DNA of 38,393 nt from Leisingera sp. ANG-Vp (GTDB lineage Bacteria > Pseudomonadota > Alphaproteobacteria > Rhodobacterales > Rhodobacteraceae). The translations under genes and the position numbers were made by a program. Location of the stretch: assembly GCF_000813725.1 (NCBI RefSeq), contig NZ_JWLD01000030.1, forward strand, positions 1 through 38,393, written 5' to 3'. The notes beneath the pieces are model-generated. The model saw only the letters and a program-made list of their open reading frames with translations, made no database searches and was not told where the DNA came from. This document shows, in pieces, positions 1-8,150 of this stretch (position 1 is the stretch's first letter; each line of letters starts with the position of its first letter).

Positions 1-196
1 GCTCGATGGCTTGCGGCGGGCGCTCCCAGGCCTCTACCATTCTGGCGACTTCGGTGCTGGCGGCCTGAATGGAGACCAGTGCATCGCCGCCCGCGCCGCT
101 GGAGCGGGCGCCGGATTCCGGCGCGCTGGCAAACAACGCGATGTGGATCAGAGCTGCAGCCGCGGCAAAGACCGTGAATTCGGCAGTGTGTTTCAT
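1..196 (-). CDS. tonB: TonB-like energy transducer, N-terminal part (runs off left edge)
   Basis: Only the first 65 codons are inside the window. The protein starts MKHTAEF and has one hydrophobic N-terminal segment (about residues 8-22) that would anchor it in the inner membrane. A Ser/Gly/Ala-rich stretch and a sequence around VEAWERPP follow, as in short TonB-like proteins of Rhodobacteraceae. TonB carries proton-motive energy from ExbB-ExbD to outer-membrane receptors. The ATG overlaps the stop codon of the upstream exbD (ATGA), so it is the last visible gene of an exbB-exbD-exbD-tonB operon. The conserved C-terminal TonB domain is not visible, so the call rests on the N-terminus and the context. 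Confidence 0.72.
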   Translation of the reverse strand, partial: MKHTAEFTVFAAAAALIHIALFASAPESGARSSGAGGDALVSIQAASTEVARMVEAWERPPQAIE

Positions 197-576
197 GGCT
201 GCTGCACCACAAGTTCAGCGCTGCTGAGGCCGGATTCTGCCAGCCGGCGCAGGATGCGTGCGAGTGTCTTTGCCTCAAGGGCGGCATCAGCACGCAGTTG
301 CACTGTGCCGCCTTGCCCGCTGGCCGCTGTCAGCCGGGCAAGGGCGGCGTCGCCTTCGGCCCCATCGAAATGCAAACGGCCTCCGGCGCTAGCAAACAGC
401 ACCGGCCCGGCATCCGGCTGCATTTCAGCCGCAGCGTCCGGCGGGGTGACTTCAAAAGGGTCGGGCTGTGACAGACGGGATGTCATCAGGAAGAAGATCA
501 GAAGCAGAAACACAACATTGATCATGGGAACGATGGACTCGCCGCGCGGGCGGCGGGGCGGATCTGTCAGGTCCAT
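193..576 (-). CDS. exbD: ExbD/TolR-family biopolymer transport protein (second copy)
   Basis: About 127 residues. A short basic cytoplasmic N-terminus (RRPRGES) is followed by one membrane helix containing IVPMINVVFLLLIFFLMTSR, with the ExbD hallmark of an acidic or amide residue in the first turn, then a periplasmic domain. In this copy the hallmark position is Asn (PMINVVF) where ExbD normally has Asp (PMIDVVF). The upstream TTG at 603 would overlap exbD1. The ATG at 576 is preferred because GAGGG lies about eight bases before it. It follows exbD1 by 10 bases and overlaps tonB by four. Loss of the proton-carrying Asp suggests a partner subunit working with the Asp-bearing exbD1, which is an inference. 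Confidence 0.85.
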   Translation of the reverse strand: MDLTDPPRRPRGESIVPMINVVFLLLIFFLMTSRLSQPDPFEVTPPDAAAEMQPDAGPVLFASAGGRLHFDGAEGDAALARLTAASGQGGTVQLRADAALEAKTLARILRRLAESGLSSAELVVQQP

Positions 577-586
577 TTGCACGCCC

Positions 587-964
587 TCACTCCACCAGAA
601 CAAAGCTGGTAAGGCCGCCCTGCCGCAGCAGTGCTGTCACGTCGGTAATGCGCTGTAAGTCAGCACCGTCGCGGCCGCGCAGGATCAGCATGTCGGATGG
701 CTGCTTCATCAGCGGCGCCAGCGCCTGGGCAAGGTTGCTGTCCGCAACCGGCACACCATTCACATCCAGGTTGTTCGGACCGATGCCGATCAGCCGCGGA
801 GGGCCATCATACGTGCCGCCTTTGCCTGCCAGCGGCAGATGCAGCACCGCATCGGCGCCAAAGCGGGAAGCCAGCATGAAGAACACCAGAAGCAGGAACA
901 CCACGTCGATCATCGGCGTGAGACTGGGTTTGCGCCGGGGTCGCGAAGCTAGGATGAACTCCAT
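587..964 (-). CDS. exbD: ExbD/TolR-family biopolymer transport protein (first copy)
   Basis: 125 residues. It has a basic N-terminus (RPRRKPS), then a transmembrane helix starting TPMIDVVFLLLVFFMLASR with the conserved proton-relay Asp at about residue 19, then a periplasmic domain of about 90 residues. With ExbB it forms the proton-driven motor that energises TonB. It lies 4 bases after the exbB stop and is followed by the second exbD, so the operon encodes two non-identical ExbD subunits, an arrangement known from several alphaproteobacteria. It probably serves the TonB-dependent receptor at 11959-13956. Start and length are typical of the family. Confidence 0.9.
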   Translation of the reverse strand: MEFILASRPRRKPSLTPMIDVVFLLLVFFMLASRFGADAVLHLPLAGKGGTYDGPPRLIGIGPNNLDVNGVPVADSNLAQALAPLMKQPSDMLILRGRDGADLQRITDVTALLRQGGLTSFVLVE

Positions 965-968
965 CGGC

Positions 969-1970
969 TTACTCAGCTGCCAGTTTCAGCGGTTGCGGCT
1001 CGTTGGCGACAAAGATGCGGGTGGCGTTGTCTTCAATGTCTCTGCGGATGCGGTTGATAACGGCTTCGAACCAGGTCAGCGCTGCCGAGGCAGGGATTGC
1101 CACCGCCATGCCGGCCGCTGTGGTCAGCAGGGCTTCCCAGATGCCGCCGGCAAGCAAGGCAGGATCCGCTTTGGACCCCGCGGCTTGCAAGGCCTGGAAG
1201 GCGGCGATCATGCCCAGAACTGTACCCAGCAGGCCGAGAAGCGGGGCGATGGTGGCAATCAGCTCAAGCGCGCCAAGGCCGGCGCCCGCACTGGCCAAAT
1301 GCAGTTTGGCCACACGTGCGGTTTCCTCGCGGGCGCGGGGCTCGGGCATGCTGGCAACCGAGGTTAGCGCGGTTGCGACCACTGCGGACCGGATGCCCCT
1401 GCGGCCCTGAACAATAGCCAGTGCAGCGCCTTCATCGCCGCGCTCAAACGCGGTGACCGCCCGTCCTGCTTTGCCGCGCGACCAAGCCCCGATCAGTGCC
1501 AACCGCCAAGTTTTCCAGAGGATCAGCGCCATGGTGGCGACAGAAAGCGCAGCAATCGCCCAAATAGACGGCCCGCCGTCCCTGAGAAACTTCATCGCTT
1601 TTTCCGAAGCGTTGCCAGCCATCTGCGCCAGTTCCTCTCGCCTGGTGACAGGGTCTGCAGGCGGCAGCAAAACGGCGGCCGGACTGTCTGCATGGCTGCC
1701 CTCTGCTTCGGCGGTCTGCTGAATTTTGAGTGCAGGCTGTTCACCTTCTGGTGCGGCAGCCGCGGAGGATGCAGCCGGCTCGGCATCAGCAGCAAGGTGG
1801 CCGGTATCCTGAGGAACAGGGGGCGGAGCGAGCGTGCCGGATTGCAGTTCCATTGCAGCAGGGGCTTCGGGGGAAAGTGCGGGCACGGGGATGGAAGGCG
1901 TTTCCTGGGCCGCGGCGAAAGGAGCCAAAACAAAAACGGCAGCAGCTGCTGCAGACAAGCGGATGGTCAT
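969..1970 (-). CDS. exbB: ExbB/MotA/TolQ-family proton channel, with long periplasmic N-terminal extension
   Basis: 333 residues from the ATG at 1970, which is preceded by GGAG at good spacing; an ATG four codons earlier (1982) is the alternative. The N-terminus looks like a signal peptide (ending near PFAAAQE). A low-complexity Ala/Pro/Glu-rich stretch of about 110 residues follows, then the MotA/TolQ/ExbB core: one helix near SIWAIAALSVATMALILW, a cytoplasmic loop, and two helices, one in the region LELIATIAPLLGLLGTVLGM and a final one near LLTTAAGMAVAIPASA. ExbB forms the inner-membrane channel that powers TonB. The long N-terminal extension is longer than in short enterobacterial ExbB and resembles the extended form in other Proteobacteria. 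First gene of the operon. Confidence 0.92.
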   Translation of the reverse strand: MTIRLSAAAAAVFVLAPFAAAQETPSIPVPALSPEAPAAMELQSGTLAPPPVPQDTGHLAADAEPAASSAAAAPEGEQPALKIQQTAEAEGSHADSPAAVLLPPADPVTRREELAQMAGNASEKAMKFLRDGGPSIWAIAALSVATMALILWKTWRLALIGAWSRGKAGRAVTAFERGDEGAALAIVQGRRGIRSAVVATALTSVASMPEPRAREETARVAKLHLASAGAGLGALELIATIAPLLGLLGTVLGMIAAFQALQAAGSKADPALLAGGIWEALLTTAAGMAVAIPASAALTWFEAVINRIRRDIEDNATRIFVANEPQPLKLAAE

Positions 1971-2261
1971 TGGTGGCTCCATTACAGGGCGGAACAGGGT
2001 TTACTGGACGCGGCCATGGAGCGAAGGGGCATCGGTATCAGCATAGGCAGCCATTGCTTCACGGGTCGCTCTCCAGCCGGTTGCGCCGCGGACTGCGGGC
2101 ACAGAGAATTGTTGGGAATGGCTGGGCTTCCGCGGGTAAAGAGTGCAGAGCGCCTTGCTGATTGCGTTTTTATGAAACGCGGAAAACGGGTAGGAAAACC
2201 CGCTCGTTTTGTCAAGATTGCGGGAGGCTTCGAGGTGCGGGCGGCCCGCGGACGCTCAAAA
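1971..2261. promoter_or_regulatory. Intergenic region upstream of the exbB operon
   Basis: About 290 bases without a convincing gene. On the minus strand a TTGACA hexamer (complement of 2210-2215) could be a -35 element, but no good -10 stands at the matching distance. I looked for the TGA-N9-TCA iron-responsive motif used in Rhodobacterales and for classical Fur and ICE palindromes by eye and found none. A weak hairpin near 2187-2202 is listed separately. Confidence 0.35.
2183..2204 (-). terminator. Weak terminator-like hairpin after the DUF2218 gene
   Basis: On the minus strand CGGGT and ACCCG form a five-base stem (2198-2202 and 2187-2191) with a six-base loop, followed by TTTT (complement of 2183-2186). 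It lies about 60 bases after the stop of the gene ending at 2262. The stem is short, so this is a low-confidence call. Confidence 0.3.
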
Positions 2262-2567
2262 TCAGGCTGTTGCCGGTGCAGCGCCGGACTGCCAGGCCAT
2301 ACCTTCAAAGTCCTCGCGGAAGGCAAAGCGGGCCAGGTGGGTGTCGATAATCTGCCGGGCGTGATTGAGCTCTGCGGCATCCGGGGCGGAAATTTCAGCG
2401 GCCAGAACGCCGTCTGCAGCGTGCAGGGCTGCGGGTCCTGTTCCCAGCGCAATGGTTCCTTGTCTGGTGTCGAATTGAACGTCGACCTTATGGGAAAAAT
2501 GCTTGCAGAGCTGCTGCAGGTATTTTTCGGCATTCGGGGTTTCAAAGCGGCCTTGATCGTTGAGCAT
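2262..2567 (-). CDS. DUF2218 family protein
   Basis: 101 residues, a typical length for DUF2218 (small alphaproteobacterial proteins starting with a short leader such as GRFETPNAEKYLQQLCKHFSHK). It has the conserved basic/His-rich first half and the C-terminal stretch DTHLARFAFREDF. The function of the family is not established. TAAGGA seven bases before the ATG supports this start. It is divergent from the ABC exporter and sits between the TonB motor and siderophore genes. DUF2218 genes often lie near iron-uptake genes, so a role in iron or siderophore handling is plausible but unproven. No signal peptide is seen, so it is probably cytoplasmic. Confidence 0.75.
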   Translation of the reverse strand: MLNDQGRFETPNAEKYLQQLCKHFSHKVDVQFDTRQGTIALGTGPAALHAADGVLAAEISAPDAAELNHARQIIDTHLARFAFREDFEGMAWQSGAAPATA

Positions 2568-2850
2568 CTCTCATTCCTTACTATTTTTATCGGCTTTACA
2601 ATCTACCGAAACACTGCGCCGCTGCAACCTCAATCTGACCTCTTGCAGGCAGAGCCCTGCAGCGGTGACGCATCCGGAACCGTTATTTCCCCTGCTGACA
2701 ATCTGGCGCGGGCATCCTAAAAGGCCGGGGCTGCGGTGCAGGCATTTTTTGCCATCAGGACAGATTCGCCCGGAAAAACGGGCCATCTGCAGGGCGGAAA
2801 CAGCGACCCACATCTCAAGCGTTCCCACCACAATCCTTGAGAGGGTCCCC
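2568..2850. promoter_or_regulatory. Divergent promoter region between DUF2218 gene and ABC exporter
   Basis: 283 bases. The open frame continues upstream of the exporter start, but its translation here has no family character. An AT-rich patch (about 2577-2605, with TTTACA at about 2595) is the likeliest promoter zone. A small hairpin GCCCG-GAAAAA-CGGGC lies around 2768-2784. The exporter start at 2851 is marked by GAGAGGG. No TGA-N9-TCA motif was found. Confidence 0.35.
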
Positions 2851-4692
2851 ATGTTCCGGGCTTTTGAAAACCTTGTTGATCCCTTTGCCGAGAACCGGCC
2901 GGCCCCGCCGCGCGCCAGCCTTAAGGCCTATTTAGCCCAGCAACTGGCGCCTTACCGGAAATGGCTGCCTCTGATGTTTGCCACGGGGGTGCTTACGGCG
3001 CTGATGGAGAGCGGATTGATCTTCTATTCCGGCCGGGTGGTAGACCTCATGGCCGGCACTGGCGCAAGCATGTTCTGGCAGGAGCACGGCACTGAGATGC
3101 TTCTCGCCCTTTTCTGTGTGCTGATCCTGCGGCCGGCGCTGGTGGGGCTCAATCACCTTCTGCTGGAGCAGACGCTGTCGTCGAACCTGCAGGAGCAGGT
3201 GCGCTGGCAGGCGCACCGGCATCTCCTGGGGCAATCAGTCGGCTTCTTTCAGACCGACTTCGCCGGACGGCTGAGCAACCGGGTGATGCAGATGGGTCCT
3301 GCGGTGCAGGACAGCGTGCATATGCTGTTTGAAGCGGTCCTGTTTGCGGTGACCTATATGATCGGTGCAGTTGTAGTGCTTTCGCAGATCGACTGGCGGC
3401 TTGCCGTGCCGCTGGTGCTGTGGGTGGGGCTCTATGCGGTTTACGTGCGCCATATCGCTCTGAACGTGGCGGCCACGGCCGAGAAATGGTCGGATGCCCG
3501 CTCCAATGCGACAGGCAGGATCGTGGATGCCTATGGCAATATCGAAACGGTCAAGCTGTTTGCCCAGTACGGGCAGGAGCAGAGTTACGCATTGTCGGCG
3601 CTGCGCCGCCTGCGGGCGCGCTACCAGCGGTTTCTGCGGATGATGACCAAGCTGGCCTTTGGCAGCATCGCTATCAACGGCGTGCTGATCCTGATCGTGG
3701 TGGCGCCGGCCATCTGGTTGTGGTTGCGCGGCAGCGTCAGCGTGGGCGAGGTGGCCGCGGTGTCGGCTCTGACGATCCGGCTGAATGGCATGAGCGGCTG
3801 GATCCTGTGGGTGACGATCCGCCTGTTTGAAAACATGGGGGTTATCCGCGAAGGCCTGCGGTCGCTGTCAGAGGAGCACGGCATAACTGACGCCCCAGGA
3901 GCGCAAGCGCTGGAAATCAGCAAGGCCGAGGTCCGGATCGAAGGGCTGACGCACCACTACGGCAACAAGAGCGGCGGCGTGAACGGGATTGATCTCCACA
4001 TTCCGGCGGGACAGCGCATTGGCGTCGCCGGCCCTTCGGGCGCCGGGAAGTCAACCCTGATCAACCTGCTGCTGCGGTTCCGCGATCCGGAAGGCGGGCG
4101 CATTCTGATTGATGGGCAGCCCATTGATTTGGTGACGCAGGACAGCCTGCGCAGTCAGATCGGGGTGGTGACCCAGAACACCTCGCTGATACACCGTTCG
4201 GTGCGGGCCAACATCCTCTATGGAAACCCCGGTGCAACCGAGGAGGAGATGGTCGCTGCGGCCAAGCGTGCCGAGGCGCATGACTTCATAATGGCACTGC
4301 GCGATCAGAATGGCCGTACCGGCTATGATGCCCATGTCGGCGAGCGCGGTGTGACGCTTTCGGGCGGCCAGCGCCAGCGGATTGCCATTGCGCGGGTGGT
4401 GCTTAAGAATGCTCCGGTCCTGATCCTGGACGAGGCCACCTCAGCCCTGGACAGTGCGGTGGAGGAGGAGATCCAAAAGACCCTGATGGATGTGATGGAG
4501 GGCAAGACGGTGATCGCCATTGCCCACCGGCTGTCGACGATTTCCCAGATGGACCGCATTGTGGTGCTGAAAAACGGGGAGATTGCTGAAGACGGGACCC
4601 ATCGTGAGCTGCTTGCAGAGCAAGGGGTTTATGCCGGTCTTTGGCATCGGCAATCCGGCGGGGCGGAGGGGGCGCTGGAGCGGGCCTGGTAA
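2851..4692 (+). CDS. ABC exporter, fused transmembrane and ATPase domains (candidate siderophore exporter)
   Basis: 613 residues. A type IV exporter half-transporter: six membrane helices between about residues 35 and 330, then an ATPase domain with Walker A GPSGAGKST (394-402), the signature LSGGQRQR (503-510), Walker B VLILDEATSALD (D527, E528) and the switch HRLS. Half-transporters of this kind work as dimers in the inner membrane. The start at 2851 is chosen because GAGAGGG precedes it and because homologues begin near here; the frame is open further upstream without domain content. It faces the asb operon across a shared terminator, so export of the petrobactin-like siderophore or an intermediate is a reasonable inference. 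In Bacillus petrobactin leaves through an unrelated MFS pump, so this is not settled by homology. Confidence 0.88.
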   Translation: MFRAFENLVDPFAENRPAPPRASLKAYLAQQLAPYRKWLPLMFATGVLTALMESGLIFYSGRVVDLMAGTGASMFWQEHGTEMLLALFCVLILRPALVGLNHLLLEQTLSSNLQEQVRWQAHRHLLGQSVGFFQTDFAGRLSNRVMQMGPAVQDSVHMLFEAVLFAVTYMIGAVVVLSQIDWRLAVPLVLWVGLYAVYVRHIALNVAATAEKWSDARSNATGRIVDAYGNIETVKLFAQYGQEQSYALSALRRLRARYQRFLRMMTKLAFGSIAINGVLILIVVAPAIWLWLRGSVSVGEVAAVSALTIRLNGMSGWILWVTIRLFENMGVIREGLRSLSEEHGITDAPGAQALEISKAEVRIEGLTHHYGNKSGGVNGIDLHIPAGQRIGVAGPSGAGKSTLINLLLRFRDPEGGRILIDGQPIDLVTQDSLRSQIGVVTQNTSLIHRSVRANILYGNPGATEEEMVAAAKRAEAHDFIMALRDQNGRTGYDAHVGERGVTLSGGQRQRIAIARVVLKNAPVLILDEATSALDSAVEEEIQKTLMDVMEGKTVIAIAHRLSTISQMDRIVVLKNGEIAEDGTHRELLAEQGVYAGLWHRQSGGAEGALERAW

Positions 4693-4720
4693 GGTCCGTT
4701 TGGCAGTCAGGAAAGACAGA

Positions 4721-4752
4721 AAAGCCGGTGCGCATTAATGCGCACCGGCTTT
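4721..4752. terminator. Bidirectional terminator between ABC exporter and asbF
   Basis: A perfect 32-base inverted repeat: the arm AAAGCCGGTGCGCATT is followed directly by its reverse complement. As RNA it gives a stable GC-rich stem with A-run before and T-run after on either strand. It sits between two convergent genes (ends at 4692 and 4780), which fits termination from both sides. Confidence 0.88.
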
Positions 4753-4779
4753 GATGAAGAGAAGAGACTGGGCTAGCTG

Positions 4780-5616
4780 CTAGACTGCTTCGGATTCGGG
4801 GATGGTCTTTCTGGTTCTGGCCCGGATTTGCACGATGTCGCGGCTGAGGGTCTGGAACACGGAAGCCCCGAACCACTCCAATGAGACTTCGCAACCAGGA
4901 TCACACTCCAGAGCGGACAGCAGGCTGCTGTAGTCGTAGGCGCCCTCAAACAGCGGCACCATCCCATCGCGGCTGCCTGCGGCGCTGTAGACATTGCCAG
5001 GGGAAAAGACTTCCAGCCGCTCGCGGGCCGAGACATTTTTCAGATGGTAATGTGCAATGCGCGGCAGCAGGAGGCGGCGGGCCTCTACCGGGTCGTCACC
5101 GCCTTCCCAGACATGCAGCGCATCAAAGTTGATCGCGAGGGCATCATGGCTGGTGGCGTCGATCAGATCGCAGGTCGCAGCCAGCGTGTCGGCCAGGGTG
5201 CCGGGGTGGGTTTCGACCAGCAGGCGAAGGCCGTGGTCGGCGGCGATGACGCAGGCTTCGCGCAGAGCGCGGGTGATCTGACGGTGCTCGTCAGCTGTGG
5301 CAGCGCTGCTGGCCTGCTGACCGGCAAAGGTGCGCATTTTGGCGGCCCCCCAGGTCCGGGCCTGGGCGCAAAGCGCCAGCGTGCGGCTGCGCAGCAGTTC
5401 CGGGTCATGCAGCGGCAAGTAGTCGCTGATCATCGGGACCGACAATCCCTGCGCTGCCATCCATTGCGCGTTGTGAATGGCCAGCGGCGGCTGGCTGCGC
5501 GCGTGCACCCCCCACATTTCAATGCCCTGGAAGCCGTTGTCGCGGGCCCAGAAGGCGATGTCTTTCAGGTCGATCAGCTGATGGCGGAATGAGATCGTGC
5601 AAAGGGAAATTTTCAT
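4780..5616 (-). CDS. asbF: 3-dehydroshikimate dehydratase, AsbF-like
   Basis: 278 residues, the usual length of AsbF. It converts 3-dehydroshikimate to 3,4-dihydroxybenzoate, the catechol of petrobactin. The fold is the AP-endonuclease-2/xylose-isomerase-like TIM barrel, starting MKISLCTISFRH. Likely metal ligands are E135 (VETHPGT), D165 (INFDALHVW), a His in HYHLKN (189-191) and E247 (SLEWFG), matching the metal site of the family. The start at 5616 is chosen over one 23 codons upstream because GAGGAGG precedes it and because the ATG overlaps the asbDE stop (ATGA). It is the last gene of the asb operon and ends at a strong terminator. Confidence 0.92.
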   Translation of the reverse strand: MKISLCTISFRHQLIDLKDIAFWARDNGFQGIEMWGVHARSQPPLAIHNAQWMAAQGLSVPMISDYLPLHDPELLRSRTLALCAQARTWGAAKMRTFAGQQASSAATADEHRQITRALREACVIAADHGLRLLVETHPGTLADTLAATCDLIDATSHDALAINFDALHVWEGGDDPVEARRLLLPRIAHYHLKNVSARERLEVFSPGNVYSAAGSRDGMVPLFEGAYDYSSLLSALECDPGCEVSLEWFGASVFQTLSRDIVQIRARTRKTIPESEAV

Positions 5617-6905
5617 GCCGGAACCTCCTCGGGCTGGGATTTGTCCTGCGGGAGGCTGGCCGAGGCTGGCAGGTTGACCGCGCACCAGCCGTCAAACTGG
5701 GCTTTGAGCGCGGATTTGATGCTGAATTCCAACTCGTCCAGCGCGTCCAGCGCGGCAAACAGATCGGGGATCAGCGAGCGGTCTTGGGTATGTGCAGCGC
5801 GCGCCGCCAGATAATGCAGCTTGCGGAAGCCTTCGCAGAGGGCCTCGACGCGGTCGCATTCGGCGTCGAAATCCTCGAATGCGGTGTCCAGTTCCTGCCA
5901 GAAAAAGGCGAAGGCATGCTCATAGGCATATTTGCGGAGTGAAAGCACCGGCATTTCCCGGATCGCGTCCTTGAGGCCCTGCAGCGGCTGTTCAGGCAGG
6001 CAATGATACTCAAATATCCGGCGCAAGGCGCTAGTCAGCACATTGTCACCGGCCCGGAAAGTCTCGTGGAAGTAGTCGGCCAGATCCTCCGGGTGCGGTG
6101 CCCGCGCCTTGCCGCTGTTCACGGTGTAGCCGCCCGCTACCGTCGGCTGCGCCATGGCGTTCAGGATAGTTTCGCGCGGCAGATCCCCGCGCCAGCGATA
6201 GTCTGGATCGTAAAGATGCCAGACGTCCGGGTCATCGGTCAGCTCTATGATGACGAAGTGCGGGAAGGGGTTCTGATTGTACTTATTCTCGCGCTCGGGC
6301 AGGTGGTACATGTCCAGGAACACCACCAGCTGCTCGTCATCCGTTTTGGTGGATAGGAGCCGCTCGAAATGAGCCAGGTTCTCGTCCTTGGATTTGCCGT
6401 GATCATACCACTCGCGCACCTGGATATTGTAGAGCCGTTCAACCCAGCGGGCGTATAGGTCCTGGGTCATTTCTTCGCTGTGGTAAGAGAGCCGCATTTC
6501 CGGCGTGACGGCAAAGCTGCTGTCCCAGGTGCCGAAGTGAAAAGGCCTGAAGTTCAGCTGCTCATGCCGGCGGATTGCGGCGCACATGCAGCTGACAAAG
6601 CAATGCACGGTGATCTCGCTGGGCGCGGGGGTCTCGTCAGTGCTGGCGGTTTGACCGGGTTTCTGACCAAGCAGCATCCGGATCAGCCCGTCAACCGTGG
6701 CGAAGTCATCTTTGGAAAACTCGCGCTCCGGCACTTCGATGCCGTGATCGGTTTCCAAATGCAGCATCAGGTTGATCAGGATCACAGAGTCCAGATGGAG
6801 TTCGTCGTTGAGCACGGCTTCGGGGCGGAACAGGGCCATATGCTCGTTTGCCAGCGGCCCTTCAAGCGTCATCCGGATGGCCGATAGAATGGACTCGTAG
6901 GTCAT
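5613..6905 (-). CDS. asbDE: AsbD-AsbE fusion: aryl carrier protein joined to petrobactin amide synthase
   Basis: 430 residues. Residues 1-80 are an acyl/aryl carrier domain with the phosphopantetheine site LHLDSV (S40). A linker rich in Thr, Pro and Glu (81-97) leads to an AsbE-like domain (98-430). In the Bacillus pathway the carrier AsbD (about 90 residues) and AsbE (about 330) are separate; AsbC loads 3,4-dihydroxybenzoate on AsbD, and AsbE moves it to the free amines of the citrate-spermidine backbone. Here both are one chain, and the summed length fits without loss of either part. It overlaps asbC and asbF by four bases (ATGA) on both sides, so translational coupling is likely. Confidence 0.9.
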   Translation of the reverse strand: MTYESILSAIRMTLEGPLANEHMALFRPEAVLNDELHLDSVILINLMLHLETDHGIEVPEREFSKDDFATVDGLIRMLLGQKPGQTASTDETPAPSEITVHCFVSCMCAAIRRHEQLNFRPFHFGTWDSSFAVTPEMRLSYHSEEMTQDLYARWVERLYNIQVREWYDHGKSKDENLAHFERLLSTKTDDEQLVVFLDMYHLPERENKYNQNPFPHFVIIELTDDPDVWHLYDPDYRWRGDLPRETILNAMAQPTVAGGYTVNSGKARAPHPEDLADYFHETFRAGDNVLTSALRRIFEYHCLPEQPLQGLKDAIREMPVLSLRKYAYEHAFAFFWQELDTAFEDFDAECDRVEALCEGFRKLHYLAARAAHTQDRSLIPDLFAALDALDELEFSIKSALKAQFDGWCAVNLPASASLPQDKSQPEEVPA

Positions 6906-8149
6906 GCGCTCACCGGATCTTTGAATTTTGCCGGGGTGCTGTATTGCGCCGCAACTTCGCGGCGGCTGATCTTGCCGTTGGCCTGGCGCGGCAGCGCCGG
7001 CAGGCGGTGGATCTGCCCGGGCTGCTGGTAGCCGGCCAAGGCGCCGAGGCAGGCCCGGCGCAGGTCTTCCTCTGTGGCGCTGCCGGAGTAGAGCAGCCCG
7101 ACGCGATCACCGGAATGCGGATCCGCGACGCGGAAGGCGACGGCGTCCTGCACACCTGGCACCGCCATGACGGTTTTCTCGACATCGTGAGGATAAACGT
7201 TCAAACCCGCGACATTGATCATGTCGTCGGCCCGGGCCGTAAAGACCAGCATCCCGTCCGGGCGCAGGCAGCCAAGATCGCCGGTGTCGATCCCGCGCCC
7301 GCCGGTGGTGATCCGCACGGGGCCCGGACCGCTGTCCCGGCCGGCATCCAGCGTCACATGGGGCAGGGCACGGCCAACGTCGCAAGGATCCTGCAGGTTC
7401 TGGTTTATGGCGACGCAGCCCGCTTCGGAACATCCGTACTGCTGGAAGAAATGGGTGGTCCGGGACCGGATCAGGCTGAACCAGGCATCGGGCAGAACGG
7501 TGCCCGAGGTATTGACCGCGTGCAGGACTTCCTCCTTGGGCAGCAGCCGGGCAAGGGTGTGCAGCATGGCAGGCGAGGTATAGAGCAGCGGCTGGTCCAC
7601 TTCGCGCAGCCGGCGCAGGATGTATTTTGGATTGAGGCTGTCGATGATGACCGGAACATGTCCACGGTGCAGGGCCACCAGGGCGCCGGCGATCAGCCCG
7701 TAGGAGTGGGTTACCGGGCAGGCAATCACCGGGGTCATCTCTGCGCTGGCGGTAAAGAAGGCGGCGTAGCTTTCCACCTCAACCGCGATCTCGTCCCAAG
7801 TGCGGGTGATCACTTTGGCGGCGCCGGTGGTGCCAGAGCTCATCTGCACCAGAATACCGCCGCGCGGTGCGGGCCCGGCCTGCGGCAGGGGCGTTTGCTT
7901 CAAGCCGTCACTGAGCATCACGTCGCAGCCGGCTGTTTCGGCCATGGCGCGCGCGGTTTCCGGCGGAATGTCGGCGTGGATCGGGAACACGCCGGCGTTC
8001 TGTTCGCGCAGGTGCAGAAGCGACGAAAGCGCCGCGCCGGTATTGCGCATGTGCAGCCCGTAGCGGTGCGTGCCGGGCGCGCTCAGCACGCGGTCCAGCC
8101 GCGCGCTCAGGTCTGCCGGGTTGATGGTGTTGTCGTTCAGAACAAACAT
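6902..8149 (-). CDS. asbC: 3,4-dihydroxybenzoate:AMP ligase, AsbC-like
   Basis: 415 residues, shorter than the usual 500-550 of acyl-adenylating enzymes but in the range of AsbC. Core motifs are present: P-loop SSGTTGAAK (104-112), YGCSEAG (238-244), DTGD (288-291), a hinge near ARADDMINVAGLNVYP, and NGKISRREV with the catalytic Lys at about 393. It activates 3,4-dihydroxybenzoate with ATP and loads it on the carrier domain of the next gene product. It starts one base after the asbB stop (TGACATG) and overlaps asbDE. The substrate is inferred from the operon. Confidence 0.9.
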   Translation of the reverse strand: MFVLNDNTINPADLSARLDRVLSAPGTHRYGLHMRNTGAALSSLLHLREQNAGVFPIHADIPPETARAMAETAGCDVMLSDGLKQTPLPQAGPAPRGGILVQMSSGTTGAAKVITRTWDEIAVEVESYAAFFTASAEMTPVIACPVTHSYGLIAGALVALHRGHVPVIIDSLNPKYILRRLREVDQPLLYTSPAMLHTLARLLPKEEVLHAVNTSGTVLPDAWFSLIRSRTTHFFQQYGCSEAGCVAINQNLQDPCDVGRALPHVTLDAGRDSGPGPVRITTGGRGIDTGDLGCLRPDGMLVFTARADDMINVAGLNVYPHDVEKTVMAVPGVQDAVAFRVADPHSGDRVGLLYSGSATEEDLRRACLGALAGYQQPGQIHRLPALPRQANGKISRREVAAQYSTPAKFKDPVSA

Positions 8150-8150
8150 G

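Noticed and set aside
2560-2850. Extended N-terminus of the ABC exporter (frame open from 2560)
   Set aside because: The extra residues have no family match, and a ribosome binding site lies directly before the ATG at 2851.
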